NCBI RefSeq assembly: GCF_000002985.6
Contig: NC_003280.10
Coordinates: 12,892,501 to 12,956,500, forward strand
Length of the DNA stretch: 64,000 nt
Direction of reading: 5' to 3'
Source of the DNA: Caenorhabditis elegans
Lineage: Eukaryota > Nematoda > Chromadorea > Rhabditida > Rhabditidae
Part shown: positions 23,090-33,535 of the stretch, one piece after another
Numbering within the stretch: the stretch's first letter is position 1
How the letters are laid out: every line of letters begins with the position of its first letter
Translations under genes and position numbers: made by a program
Notes under the pieces: generated by a model
The model's database searches: none
What the model was told of the DNA's origin: nothing
The model's input: the letters and a program-made list of their open reading frames with translations, nothing else

Positions 23090-26000
23090 TTATTCTCCCT
23101 TGTACATGAGCCAGATTTGCGGAGACTCGATGTAGACTTGTGAAGCTTCTTCGGTAACATAGCACGAGTGCTCGGCCAACATGTGATCCTTGATATCGTT
23201 CCAGTGTTGACATTTGAGCTGGCACACGGAGCACATGTAGCCATGATGTTCCTGAAAGAAATTTATATGCTTTTTTGAAAATTCCGCGCAAGAATATTTG
23301 TTACCTTCGTATGCTCTTCCATCTGAAGATATCTGCTAGCTCTAAAGTCGCACACCGTGCACTCAAACTTCAGGATTCCGGTGTGAACACGCTCGTGAAT
23401 AGTGACAGCTGTATCCGAAATGAAGAATTCCTCGCAGAAATGACATTGGAACGTTCGCGAGAAGACATGAGCCATTTTGCGATGCTTTCGCAGCTTTCTT
23501 GGCGTCAAGAACTTCTGATTGCAGTCTGGGCAGCGGAAACCGGAATGGTAGCCACGATGGAACTTGGTGCGGTGTCGGAACAGACGGTAGCCATTGCACA
23601 TGTTACGGATCGGACGACAATCGAGACAGAGATATGTGAGATCACAGTCATGAGTTGGAAGATCAGCGGCCGATGGAAGACACTTGAAGCAGTGAAGACA
23701 TTGAACGAACTCGGCGCATTCTGGATGCTTCTTCGTGAGGTGGTTGTTGAATGAGATGTCGTTTCGGAATCGTTTATCGCAGAAAGGGCATTGAGGGGAA
23801 CGCTGGAAAAGTTTAATTTAGACTTTTTAAGAAATTATTTTAAAAGTGGAAATTGCTTTAAAGTACGCCTATGGTATCACAACAACCGAATATCATGACT
23901 AAAAAATTCTTTTAAAAAATCGAAATTTTATATGATTTTTAGAAAATTGAAAAATCTCAGTTTTTGCCTAATTCCTATTTGAATTACCGTCAACTGGATT
24001 TGTTCGATGGAGCGCGCTTGCACGTTTATAAATTTATTTATTTTATTTTTTGTTATTTTCCACCGATTTTTAATGTTTTCGGTGTATTTTTGCTTGAATT
24101 TTAGAGAAAAAGTCAAAATACATGCAACTTTTCGATTAAAAAAGCACGCTTACAGGCGTAGATCATTGAAATTAATTAATTCAGGTTCGAAATCGTTCAA
24201 AATCGTTACTTTGTCATTTTTACGCCTGTAAGCGTGCTTTTCAATCGAAAATTAGCTTTTATTTTGACTTTTTCTCTAAAATTCAAGCAAAATTACACCG
24301 AGAACATTAAAAATCGGTGGAAAATAACAAAAAATAAAATAAATTAATTAAAAAACGTGCAAGCGCGCTCCATCGAACAAATCCAATTGGCGGTAATTTA
24401 AATAGGAATTAGGCAAAAACTGAGATTTTTTCGATTTTCAAAAAATCATATAAAATTTAGAATAATTTTTTATCATGATATTCGGTCATTGTGGTACCAT
24501 AGGCATGTTTTACAGCAATTTCCCCACTGACGCTACTCCACCTTTAAAGAATTAGAATTTCAAACAGATTTTTCTCTACAAAATGGCATATTTTTCGAAC
24601 CTGAAATCGAAAAACTGACGATTCTAATACATTTTTTAAAAAACTGTAGTGACTCCTTTCTGTAAAATCTTCAGTTTTGGGCCAAATTTCATAATTTTAC
24701 ACATTTTCAACTCGTATGATTCCTCTCAACAAAATTATGAATCAAAAAAATTCGGAAAGAGTTTCTATATAGGCCAACAATAGCCAAAAACTGCTGTCCC
24801 AGCTAATCGAGCTCCCACGAATTCAGGAGTTTGTGAGGTGTCGTTCCAGTAATTATGAACACTCCAGGACATCGTGTTTATTACCTTCTTAAGATATGGA
24901 AATTTCTTTCTAAGCGCATCCATTGGGTACATGAGACCTCCGTAACGATTCAGTCGTGGGATGTGTCCTTGACTGTTCTCACCCGGCAACGGGATCGAGT
25001 CCACTTCCAGATTGTTCGATGTCGCCTCAATTTCCGACTCTGGAGGAATGAATCCGCCACTCACAAGCTCTTCGATTCGGTTACGCTCTCTCTCCAGTTC
25101 ACCCATATAATCAGCCATTTCACGTTGATTTTCCAAAAATGCAATGTAGGCTTTCGGGTGGGAATCTCTGAGATGTCGCTCGAGAAGGCTCATCTCACCG
25201 AAACGATTTTTGCAGACTTTGCATCGGAACATGCTTTTACGGACGGCATTTCGAATTTCATCGATGCTCAGTGAGGACGCAGGAACCATGTTGAGATCCG
25301 GAGCACAAAAGTCTTGCTGCTCTGAAAATTATAAATTTTCTTTTTTTCCAAATATTGGTTCAAAATTGGACTCAAAATTGCCTAAAAATACCGAATTTCA
25401 TGATGAAACTTCTTGAAAACTTCTCAAAAAAAAGTTATGACGGCTCAAAAACTGGCCTAAAATTAGTTAAAATTTGAAATTTGACTTGTCAGCGCTGCCA
25501 GCTGGAAACTAATATTTTTGAAATCACCGTCAAATTTTGAGTATTTTATGTAATTATCTTTCGTTTTTAACTCTGATTTAGGTATTTTAAAGTCGATGAA
25601 CGGCGAGATTTTTAAATTTTTTTAAACCAAATCTCGCGGTCCATCGACTTTAAAATACCGAAATCGTGTTGAAAACGCAAGATAATTACATTTTATACCC
25701 AAAATTTGACGGTGATTTCAAAAACAAAAATTGTTTCCAGCTGACAGCGCTGACAAGTAAAATTTTAAGTTTTAACTACTTTTAGGCCATTTTTTGAGCC
25801 GTCATAACTTGTTTTTGGGAAGTTTTCAAGTTTCATTATATAAATCGGTGTTTTCAGACAATTTCGAGTCTACTCCACCTTTAAATGACAAATTTCTGAA
25901 ATCCTTACTTTGTCGAACTATACACTTGTCAAGTTCGGCAGATGGATCGATGAAATTCAGTGCAGCTCGGTTTTCGCGAAGCTTTTTGATTGGTCTTCCA

Positions 26001-26480
26001 TCCCCGCCGAGAATGATTCGTTCTTTATGAATTTTCGGCGGATTTCTGAGGCTCGCAAGAAGCTCGCCGACTCCGGTGAGCTTTTTTCGTGGGCAACACA
26101 CGTCATTTCTTCCAGAATCGTTGGCTTCAGCTACTGTTTCCTTTTTCATGCATTCTTGAAGGAAGTGCTCTTGAATACGACGAATCTGTTGAGCATCCTG
26201 AGCGTTGAATGATGCAATAATCTGCTGTTCCTTTTCGTCTTGGCAATCCCTATGTTCCGCATGATCATCTTCCGAGACTGCATCTATCAAGAAATCATTA
26301 GAAGAGAATAATACAAGAGAAATAAATATCAAATAGTGATAATAACTAGGTTTCTTGGAACCAAATATAGAAATCAAGTTAACAAAATTTCGTTATTTTT
26401 GTTTTTTTATTAGGTTAACAATAGAAAAAAATATAATGATTACGTGAATCTTCACGATCGACAATCTCCGGCGCCTTCAT
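23090..26480 (-). CDS. C2H2 zinc-finger protein
   Basis: Five exons (26480-26444, 26283-25909, 25321-24885, 23802-23305, 23251-23090), 502 aa. The first 160 residues are acidic and charged without a known fold. C2H2 or C2H2-like fingers follow: CKVCKNRF...H...H, CPFCDKRF...H...[17 protein letters not shown]...H...H, CTVCDFRA, and CSVCQLKC...H...H near the end. The spacing of several fingers is irregular, and there is a Cys-rich insert (CLHCFKCL...CLDC) between fingers. Most likely a nuclear DNA- or RNA-binding regulator; target unknown. It is divergent from the Argonaute gene. Introns 2 and 3 contain long inverted repeats. No start upstream of 26480 looks better. Confidence 0.9.
23863..24545. 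repeat. Long imperfect palindrome in intron 3 of the zinc-finger gene
   Basis: GGATTTGTTCGATGGAGCGC (about 23997) and AAAAGCACGCTTACAGGCG (about 24143) are mirrored at about 24375 and 24222. Arms reach roughly 340 bp each. Confidence 0.85.
25370..25880. repeat. Long inverted repeat in intron 2 of the zinc-finger gene
   Basis: AAAGTTATGACGGCTC and ACTTGTCAGCGCTG on the left are mirrored by CAGCGCTGACAAGT and GAGCCGTCATAACTT on the right, and a central GGTCCATCGACTTTAAAAT pair also recurs. Same R6 family as 15590-16000. Confidence 0.85.
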
Positions 26481-27076
26481 TGTTTCTCGTTGCTTGTCCT
26501 GATTGTTCCTGTAATTAATTGCATTATTGAAGGAAATTTTAAGATTTCAAATAACGAAATTGAACACGGGTCTGGAAAAATAGAGGCGAAACGAAGAAAT
26601 ATGAACATTTCGAAATAATGCAACAATCTCATGTGACTCCTGATGAAGAGGGTATTTGAAGTGCAAAATAGAGCGCAAGTGCACTTTTTTAATTTTTCTC
26701 TTAAAAATAGCTATTTTTGTTTAATTCTAGAGTTTTAATTATAAAAAGAAAAGCAAAATTCAATAAAGGTTCTCTTCGAAAAAATAAATTGTTCGGGTGG
26801 ATTTACGGTAAACAAGGCGCATTGCGTTAAGGCGGAGTGTCGTTGTGCTCGGGTCTCGCAGCGAAAGTCACCTACAGTAACCCAGAATTTTAGGATGACC
26901 GCGATTTTCAATTTCGTTTTTTCTTTTCGCGTTTTTTCGCGGAAATGTTTGTTTTTGATGCTCGTTTTGTGTTTTTGTGTTGTATTTTTGTTGCTTTTTT
27001 CGCATTTTTCTATACGTTAAGTCTTATTTCGTCTTGAATTTTAAATTTACAGGTAATAGTTACAAAATCGAGAAGG
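26481..27076. promoter_or_regulatory. Divergent promoter region: zinc finger / Argonaute
   Basis: This 596-bp spacer separates two genes read outward. The right half is GC-richer (26800-26880), unlike the AT-rich left half. TTTACAG ending at about 27052 is a likely spliced-leader acceptor for the Argonaute mRNA. No defined factor site is claimed. Confidence 0.6.
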
Positions 27077-30000
27077 ATGCCAGCTCTTCCTCCAGTCTAC
27101 ACGCCTTCTGGAGCTCCATCGAGCGTCCACGCACCACCTGCCGTTCCACCAGTTCCAGTTCCGACTCAACCGTTAAGATCGGAGTATCAAACGTCTAACG
27201 ACGCTTGCATCAAGAGACTGGAAGAGCTTAATGTACGTTTAGTTTAATTGATTTTTTTTTCAAACCTAATTTGTTAAATTTCAGATTGCTCCTGCTGCAA
27301 AGCTCTATCCAACACCTACTGAACCAGGAAAGTGTGGCGTCGAGGCCGAAATACAGACCAACGTATTCGGAATCGAGATGCACCAGGATTCGTTGTTCTA
27401 TCAGTACAGCGTGAACATCACGACGGAGCTGAAAAACGGGAAAGAAGTTACCTTCACTAAGAAGGGGAAGGATGAGTGAGTTTACCACATGATTTATATT
27501 TTTCTCATAATATGTTCCAGCTTCGTCGTTACTGAGAGACACGACAAGTGCTGTGCGATTCTGTTCCGCGCGCTGGGTGACTATGAGGAGTTCTTCAAAA
27601 CGTCTGATAGCTGCCTCATCTACGATGGTCAAAGCATTCTGTTCTCAAACGTGGATCTTTTCCAAGGGTTCAGAGAAGGCGCAGTAAAGGTAAATAAATT
27701 AAATCTCGGCCAATGTTATTCCGAATATTTCAGACCAAGTACATGCAGCTTGATGGCGGAGAAATGGATCATAAGGATCTCAAATCGTTGCCGTGTATTA
27801 AGCTGGAGGTGTTCCCGACTAAAAACCCAGCGGTCAAGTTCACACGAGAAGCCGTAGCAAGACGAGCAACGGACTCAAACCTCGATTCTGTCAGCTTGGC
27901 TTACCAACAGATCCTGGAACTCGCTCTCACTCAACCATGTCTTCGCAACACTGCGAGATACGTTGTTTTCGATCATGGAAAAATGTTTTTCATTGATCCA
28001 CTCGGTGAAGGATTCGAGAAATGCGACGTTGTGGACGTTGGGGATGGGAAGCAAGTTGTACCAGGACTCAAGAAGACGATCAACTTCATCGAAGGACCCT
28101 ACGGCAGAGGACGGAGTAATCCATCAGTTGTCATTGACGGTTGGTATTCAAAATAGTAATATCATAGTTATTTCTTGTTTTTCAGGGATGAAGGTCGCTT
28201 TCCATAAGAATCAGCCAATTCTCGACAAACTGAAGGAGATAACTACGCAGCCTGTGGAACACGGCCTGAAGGGACTCGAAAAGGACCGCTGCGCAGCCGT
28301 CATCAAAGGGCTCGACTGCTATTCTACATATGGCGGTCGTGAACGTCATCACAAGATCGAGGGAATCCATCACGAAGGGGCTCGAAATGCTCGTTTCGAG
28401 CTCAACGACGGTGGAAGCTGCACTGTAGCTCAATATTTCGAAGACGTATACAACATCACTCTTCGCTATCCAGACACAAATCTCATCGTTTCCAAGGAGA
28501 GAGGAAATATAAACTTCTACCCGATGGAATTGTTGAAGATCAGCTCTCATCAACGCGTTCAGATCCCGCAGCTAACCAGTGCCCAGAGTCAGAAGACAAC
28601 GAAGGAAAGTGCTGTTTTACCTGACGTTCGCCAGCGTCTGATCTTGACGGGAAAAAATGCGGCGCAAATCTCATCGGACAACGAGGTTCTCGGTAAAATG
28701 GGCGTCTCGGTGTGCGAAGATCCGCTCATGGTCAAAGGACGCTCAATTCCTGCGGTGAAGTTGGCAAACGCTGAAATTGGAGCCAATCCAATCAATGTCA
28801 AGGACAACAAGTGGCGTGCCAACCGCTTCACTCGACCAGCCACGGCGCCGAATGTGTGGGCGATGTATGTTGTCGGTACCGCATCAACTCGCATAACTTT
28901 GGATACTCTGAAGTAAGACTGGCAATATAGTTTCATATCTCATTTTTTTCGTTTCAGGAAATTCGCAGATGAGTTCGCGGCTATGTGCAAGTCAAAAGGT
29001 GTCAACATGCCTGCTCCTGCTGACATTTCGCTCATCCATATGGATGCCATCGAGAGTCGTCTGTACGACGCAACGAAAGCCAATTGCACATTCGTTTTCA
29101 TCATAACGGATGATTCAATCACTACACTCCATCGTATGTTACATTGTTTATTATATTTGTCCATATTTCCGTCTTTCAGAGCGTTACAAAATGATTGAGA
29201 AGGATACGAAGATGATCGTTCAAGACATGAAGCTATCCAAGGCGTTGAGTGTTATCAATGCAGGAAAGAGGCTAACTCTCGAGAACGTGATCAACAAGAC
29301 CAATGTGAAGTTGGGAGGTTCCAACTATGTTTTCGTGGACGCCAAGAAGTACCAGATTTTTTTTTGCGAAATTTATATTCATTTATTATTCCTTCAGGCA
29401 GCTCGACTCTCATCTGATCATCGGAGTTGGGATTTCCGCCCCACCTGCTGGAACCAAGTATGCCATGGAGAACAAAGGAGTTCTAAACCCCAATGTCATC
29501 GGCTATGCGTACAATGCACAGCACAATCAGGAGTTCAGTGGAGACTTCGTGTTAAACTCTGCCAGCCAAGATGTGAGTTTCCATTTAAGAATATTCTCAT
29601 CCGATTTGATTTCAGACTCTTGCGCCGATTGAGGATATTGTGATGCACTCGCTCAACGAATACCAGAAGTTTCATGATGGCGGTCTTCCGAGACGCGTCA
29701 TTGTCTACCGAACAGGAACAAGCGAGGGAAATCATGGATCAATCATGGCCTACGAGATTCCTCTTGCTCGTGCTGCTATGAGAGATTTCTCACCTGATAT
29801 TCAACTTGTATACATTGTGGTGTCAAAGGATCACAGCTTCAGATTCTTCAAGCCCGATTTGGTTAGTAGTTTTGCATCAAAATAACTTTGTATATTTTCA
29901 GGCAAGTCTAGCTTCCCGTCCACAAGCGACTTCCAGCACCGCAAGCAGGCATTCTGCAATGCCAGCCGCCCCAAAAGCATGGGATCTGAATATTGCACCC

Positions 30001-30432
30001 GGTATTTTGGTCGATTCCATCGTGACAAATCCGGCTTGCAAGCAGTTTTTCCTGAATTCCCACATCACTCTGCAAGGAACTGCGAAGACTCCATTGTACA
30101 CAGTTCTCGCCGATGACGCCAAAGTCAGCATGACAGCTTTGGAGGATATCACGTACAAGCTGTGCCATCTTCACCAGATCGTTGGACTTCCGACGTCGCT
30201 TCCAACTCCATTGTACGTCGCCAACGAGTACGCCAAGAGAGGACGCAATCTGTGGAACGAGGCAGTGTAAGTTTTGCATTAGCGGATTCTTTGGAAAAAT
30301 GTTTTTGTTTTCAGGGCCTTGAACAACGTTCCAACTGTTTCTGGCCCGGAAGCAGATCGTCTCAAGGAGTTGACCAAGAGCATCTGCTACAAAGCGTCCG
30401 GAGATCTCACGGGTCGTCGTGTCAACGCATGA
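27077..30432 (+). CDS. wago-4: WAGO-clade Argonaute protein (probably WAGO-4)
   Basis: Eleven exons (27077-27232, 27285-27475, 27521-27689, 27734-28139, 28186-28912, 28958-29133, 29180-29348, 29398-29572, 29616-29861, 29902-30266, 30315-30432), 965 aa. A Pro-rich N-terminus (MPALPPVYTPSGAPSSVHAP) precedes N, PAZ, MID and PIWI regions. Slicer residues are absent: the first catalytic Asp position reads LIIGVGISAPP, the second VIVYRTGTSEGN, and the His position reads YVANEYAKRG. Loss of the DEDH tetrad is the mark of worm-specific WAGOs, which bind 22G secondary siRNAs rather than cutting targets. WAGO-4 acts in germline small-RNA inheritance (known biology). The family call is firm; the symbol rests on recall of the gene neighbourhood with a PP1-like gene. 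Most introns are about 45-50 bp. Confidence 0.93.
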
Positions 30433-31627
30433 TCACTTTCAACAAGGCAAACTTTGTTTCTTTAACCACCTCAACCCTTCCCTGCTGTTCCATTATTTCC
30501 TTGTCCCTATTGCAATTGTTTTTGAACAACTAATAACCCTTTCCCACCTGTACCATTTCACATTGTTACTCTTACACCACGTTTATAACCGCATAGTTTT
30601 CCCAATGTATTAATATTGCCCATTCTTGTTATATCATACTTATATTGTCCCCTGTTATTCACTTCCCTTGTCAAATATTTCCTTTTTTCAGCAACTTGTC
30701 ATCGCAATTTCTTTTCTCGTTGAAATTACGCTGACAAGTGTGCTCTGTGGCCTTTTTCTTTTTTTTTTTCATTTGTTTTCTTGTACTAACTTCTCGAAAC
30801 ATCAGAAGATGTTTCGAGAATTTAGTTTTGAATACTAATATAGGCACTGAAAACTTAATAAAAGTTGATAGCCGTCGAAATTGGTTTTTGTTCTATTTTT
30901 GAATTTTCCGGGTCGGCTTGGCATCAGGGATGTTCAAGAAATTTTTTTTTGCAAGAAACAAGAAATTTGCATAAAACATTGCAAGAAAAAGCGCAAAAAA
31001 TGAAAGAAATTTCAAGACATGGAAAACAGTTAAACTTTTTTCAAATGTTAAGATATAGGTTAAAGTAGTCGATTATAAATACGATTTAACCTAATAGGCG
31101 ACTCCTGGAAGTAAGTTTCAGCCGAAAACTATGAAATTATTGCAATTTCCAAATTTCTACGATTTGTCAAATTTCCATGTCCAATTTTTAACGATTTGAA
31201 ACATTTTTCCAGCTTTCTAAACGTTTTTTATCCAAAATCCTATATAAAATTTTTATATTTCCATAGAACTTCCTCCATCTTGTACTGATTTTTCTCGAAA
31301 TAAACCTGAAAATCAAAAAAAAATTTCTTGCACTTTTCTTGCAAAAAAATATTGCAAGAAATGGAAGCAAGAAATGCAAGAAATCAAGAAACAAGAAATT
31401 TGCATCCCTGCTTGGCATGCAATTATAATAGTGATACTTAGCTCTAATGATAAGAAGAGGGAGGGATTGTCACGTAAACCCCGTTCTAGGGCAGTGTGGA
31501 AAATATAAAAAGTTTATTTCGGAAATTAAATTTTCTACAAACATGTGATTGTGTTTTGAAAAAAAAGAAGTGAGTTTCGCGGCGTTGTAAATACAAGTAC
31601 AAAATTGAGTGAATATTATATTTTCAG
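30433..31627. other. 3' flank of the Argonaute gene, with MITE
   Basis: 30433-30860 is a pyrimidine-rich probable 3' UTR with AATAAA near 30858. A hAT-like element occupies 30925-31410. 31419-31627 shows no feature I can support. Confidence 0.6.
30925..31410. mobile_element. hAT-like MITE with perfect 8-bp target duplication
   Basis: A 486-bp element runs from CAGGGATG to CATCCCTG and is flanked on both sides by the identical octamer CTTGGCAT (30917-30924 and 31411-31418). The termini are inverted, and the interior repeats GCAAGAAA and ACAAGAAATTTGCAT near both ends. CAGGG ends plus an 8-bp duplication are typical of the hAT superfamily. No transposase frame is present, so it is non-autonomous. 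Confidence 0.88.
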
Positions 31628-32742
31628 AAAGAAGGGTGGGGTACTGTTGAGAAGCGAGACTCACACAACTACGGAAAAGATCATCAATACAAGGGACACA
31701 ATAACGGAGCCTATTTCGAGTACAAACAACTATCCAAAACCTGCTTATAATGTCAAGTTAGTCGATGAGATAATTAATTTGCAGAATGATAATTGATGTT
31801 CAGGTTCGTGAATTTGTGAAGAGCATTATGCTCGGCGGTCGTGAAGCTCAAAGAGCTCAATATAATATTTTAAATTCTATGAGGGGATCTCGTAGCTCTT
31901 TGTAAGTAAATAATACAGTTTGTATATAAGTAAAATGGAAATTTTCTCATCAGATGGTCCAATGCAAACACAGCTTATGTTGGATTCACGAGCAACCCAG
32001 GGAAGTATTGCATTCGAAAAAGCCCAAATGCGCCCAATGATCGAGACTTTTGGGTCGATGTGTGTCAATCGCAAATTGGAACAGTTCTGAAAATTGGAAA
32101 TGGAGTGAACGACTTGGCATTTGTTCCTGGAAAGCGATCACACAAATGAAGTTCAACGATGTGCATTTGATCAACAAAAATCACTCAGAGATTTCATCAG
32201 CGAATTCCACGATTTTTTTTGATAGTGTTGACGTTGCTTGTGGGATCAATCGATCTTCAGTTGAGTTCGTTTCTCTTGGATCTTGGAAAGACAATGAAAA
32301 TCCACTATTCGATACTTCTGCTATGGTATGTTCTCTAATTGCCGCGTGAATGCATAAAAAATGGTGTTTTCAAAAAGAGATTGATGATTGCTTCCCGCGA
32401 TGAAGACACCAAGTGCTCTATGCTGGTAGCAATATTGTCTACGTTGGATTCACTTTTGCACTCAGTGAGTTTGAAATATTCATATTTTGTTCCCAAATGT
32501 AATCATTTAGGAAACCGCTCTATCCGTATTCGACTGCTGCATTAATCTTCGAAATATTGGGCTATTGTATGATATGAAAATTCAGGTATGATTCATTTCA
32601 TCACACTAGTGATTTACATGAAAACTATTTCAGGATTATCAATACATTTTCGATACAATTCTTGACTACTTCATTATTGGTCAAGCTGCCGTTGCCACTC
32701 CCGAGTTGACCAGAATGTACCACCACTACAAGCAGCAATAAT
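31628..32742 (+). pseudogene. Decayed protein tyrosine phosphatase-like gene
   Basis: PTP-domain pieces appear in order. 31790-31901 reads VREFVKSIMLGG. 31955-32146 reads SNANTAYVGF, then DRDFWVDVC and IGTVLKIGNG, matching the N-x-Y-I and DFW..V regions of PTPs. 32147-32324 matches the region before and including a WPD-like SWKDNENP. 32519-32585 and 32636-32742 match the end of the domain (DYQYIFDTILDYF). The frame must shift near 32145 and again near 32410. The HC-x5-R active-site position reads LYAGSNIVYVG, so the catalytic Cys and Arg are gone. No good start codon is visible. C. elegans has a large, partly sperm-expressed PTP family with many inactive members; this looks like a pseudogene, though a spliced pseudophosphatase is not excluded. 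Confidence 0.6.
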
Positions 32743-33535
32743 TGTACTTTTTTCTATTTCATATGGCAATAAACAATCAATTCGGCATAATCTATATATT
32801 TATTTACATTTGCACCTTTAATTTAATTCGGAATGTTGGTTCTTCCTTTGTGAATCGCGTCAATGCCTTGATAAAATTGTCAGCATCTTTCCGGTTAACA
32901 GATTTGAGTGCCACAGAAATGGCTGGCTCCGGAATGTGTATTGGCTCCTTAAAGTTTCAATATTATTAGGGCAAAAAAGCACCAAAAAACATACACAATG
33001 CGGAGCAAGATTCTGATCAGTTGAGAACGTTTCTCTGGCAGTCAAGTCCAAAAGTTGTACAGATATCTCCAGCATAAGCAGTAGTGATCTCTTCCATATC
33101 ATCAGCGTGCTCGAACTTTGCTTAATTGTCCCGTGTAGACCCGTAAATAAGTGAGACATTTAATTGCAGGCATTAAAATATATATCAAAAGAATCATTAA
33201 TTGACAAATAGAAAATCATATTGTTGATTTGTTGTGTTGAAGCATTGGAATAGTATAAAAGAACTCTGAAAGAAAGTCAAATATTCTTTAAAATATTATT
33301 ACAACTTATATTCTTCATCATGTTTGATCACTATGCTTCACATTCAGATGTACTGGATCTTCTAGGCAGACTTTCCAGAAATTACGACTATTTCGAACTT
33401 TTAATTTAAAATTATTTTTGTTTCAAATAAACAGCATAGTAACATATAATATTTTCTTTGAAATTGCGCAAAAAACAATTCAAATCAAACGATTTATTCA
33501 TGAAATCTAAATTGGCTCTTTTTCCTGATTCCTGA
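32743..33535. other. Spacer with EF-G gene fragment
   Basis: Contains the minus-strand EF-G fragment (32818-33140). The rest (33141-33535) is AT-rich 3' flank of the phosphatase gene; a 29-codon open frame at 33320 has no supporting evidence. Confidence 0.5.
32818..33140 (-). pseudogene. Fragment of a mitochondrial elongation factor G gene
   Basis: Read on the minus strand, pieces spell [40 protein letters not shown] and, after an intron-like gap with GTATGT...TTTAAG borders (about 47 bp), [15 protein letters not shown] then [18 protein letters not shown]. This matches domain II-III of mitochondrial EF-G (GFM1 family). The frame shifts at least twice and there is no start or stop context, so it is not functional. 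Retention of a spliceable intron indicates a segmental DNA duplication rather than a retrocopy. Confidence 0.8.

Noticed and set aside
23275-23754. 159-aa plus-strand open frame
   Set aside because: Antisense shadow of the zinc-finger exon; the minus strand gives the C2H2 motifs.
32085-32150. A 47-bp intron (GTGAAC...ATGAAG) that would keep the phosphatase-like frame open
   Set aside because: The segment encodes residues that fit the PTP alignment and the acceptor is poor, so a frameshift is more likely; kept as an alternative in the pseudogene entry.
33320-33408. Small open frame MFDHYASHSDVLD on the plus strand
   Set aside because: Only 29 codons in AT-rich sequence with no splice or homology support.
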